From assembly GCA_020054035.1 (NCBI GenBank), contig JAGVLY010000024.1, positions 1-32,034 of the forward strand: a stretch of 32,034 nucleotides of DNA. The letters run 5' to 3'. The notes under the pieces were generated by a model. It searched no databases. It was not told the origin of the DNA and saw only the letters and a list, made by a program, of their open reading frames with translations. Shown here in pieces: positions 31,714 to 32,034 of this stretch (position 1 is the first letter of the stretch; every line of letters begins with the position of its first letter). The translations under genes were made by a program, and so were the position numbers. This DNA comes from Bacteroidia bacterium (GTDB lineage: Bacteria > Bacteroidota > Bacteroidia > SXHM01).

Positions 31714-32034
31714 CTAAATCCCATACTCCAGCCTCAGCACATTATCCTCCAACTTAGCAACCGAATGCGGCAGGTTGCGCAGCATATTCAGCATATTGGT
31801 GTTGGAGGCGTGTATCTCGGCACGGAAGGTTGTGATGCCGTTTTCCTTGGCATAGGTGGCAAGGTGGCTGAGTAAAATCTTGCCGATGCCTTTATGGTGA
31901 TATTCGTCAATTACGGTTATACCGGCTTCGGCTACTTTGGGGTTATCTTCTGTGCGGAAATAGCGGGCTACTCCTATTCCGTAAATTTCATCGTTCTCTT
32001 TTTTGTAGGCAACAATTCCTACGCGGCTAGTATC
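31714..32034 (-). CDS. GNAT-family N-acetyltransferase (5' partial)
   Basis: The track missed this because no early ATG lies in the window. The minus-strand frame is open from the right edge for 106 codons to a TAG at 31714-31716. The acetyl-CoA motif is clear: AGITVIDEYHHKGIGKILLSHLATYA, with the H-x-K-G-I-G-K core that binds the pyrophosphate of acetyl-CoA. It is followed by TTFRAEIHASNTNMLNMLRN, the usual motif B region, and a short C-terminal strand. The N-terminal part and start lie beyond the window. The substrate cannot be inferred. It is followed 14 nt later by the two-TM protein gene. Confidence 0.88.
   Translation of the reverse strand, partial: DTSRVGIVAYKKENDEIYGIGVARYFRTEDNPKVAEAGITVIDEYHHKGIGKILLSHLATYAKENGITTFRAEIHASNTNMLNMLRNLPHSVAKLEDNVLRLEYGI

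Overview
The window comes from a member of the Bacteroidota whose finer placement I cannot fix. Three things support this. Several genes are preceded by the Bacteroidota primary-sigma -7 element TAnnTTTG, with little Shine-Dalgarno signal. The 2-oxoacid dehydrogenase E1 enzymes are alpha-beta fusions, and there is a short primary-type sigma factor beginning MRQ. The DNA also carries short palindromic repeat families that I recall as common in environmental Bacteroidota genomes. No rRNA, tRNA, CRISPR array, transposase or integrase was seen. Both window edges cut genes.

Layout. Positions 1-5711 hold envelope or periplasmic proteins: a cut PQQ-propeller protein, a small Ala-rich lipoprotein, a Cys-rich secreted protein, a TPR protein, a small secreted protein and a long secreted coiled-coil protein. 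Positions 5760-10127 encode a full-length Lhr-type helicase that carries two dispersed palindromic repeats in frame. Positions 10194-13158 form a compact AT-rich two-gene restriction-modification island: a C5-cytosine methyltransferase, and a GHKL (MutL/MORC-like) ATPase whose C-terminus looks like a PD-(D/E)XK nuclease. Positions 13266-17104 look like one transcription unit: MazG-like NTP pyrophosphohydrolase, RsmH-family methyltransferase, crotonase-family enzyme and MORN-repeat protein. Positions 17265-20048 encode a fused 2-oxoacid dehydrogenase E1 and an alpha/beta hydrolase, with a VOC protein convergent to them. Positions 20562-23249 are a tightly overlapping bioB-bioF-bioD operon.

The least explained locus is 23256-25262. 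Two tandem 42-codon micro-genes, absent from the ORF track, lie on the minus strand. They encode nearly identical membrane-anchor or secreted-type peptides and differ almost only at synonymous positions. A 518-residue all-helical, probably TPR-like protein is transcribed divergently from them. This could be a peptide-receptor pair, a small-membrane-peptide system or something undescribed, and it is my main candidate for a new system.

Positions 25259-27343 (minus) form an operon of tsaE, an alanine-dehydrogenase-family gene and a membrane-anchored hypothetical protein. Positions 27496-28609 hold a small helical ORF and an RpoD-like sigma factor. A 111-bp terminal-inverted-repeat element separates this from a convergent, larger fused E1 enzyme (28746-31163, minus). 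The right edge has a two-TM protein and a GNAT acetyltransferase cut by the window end.
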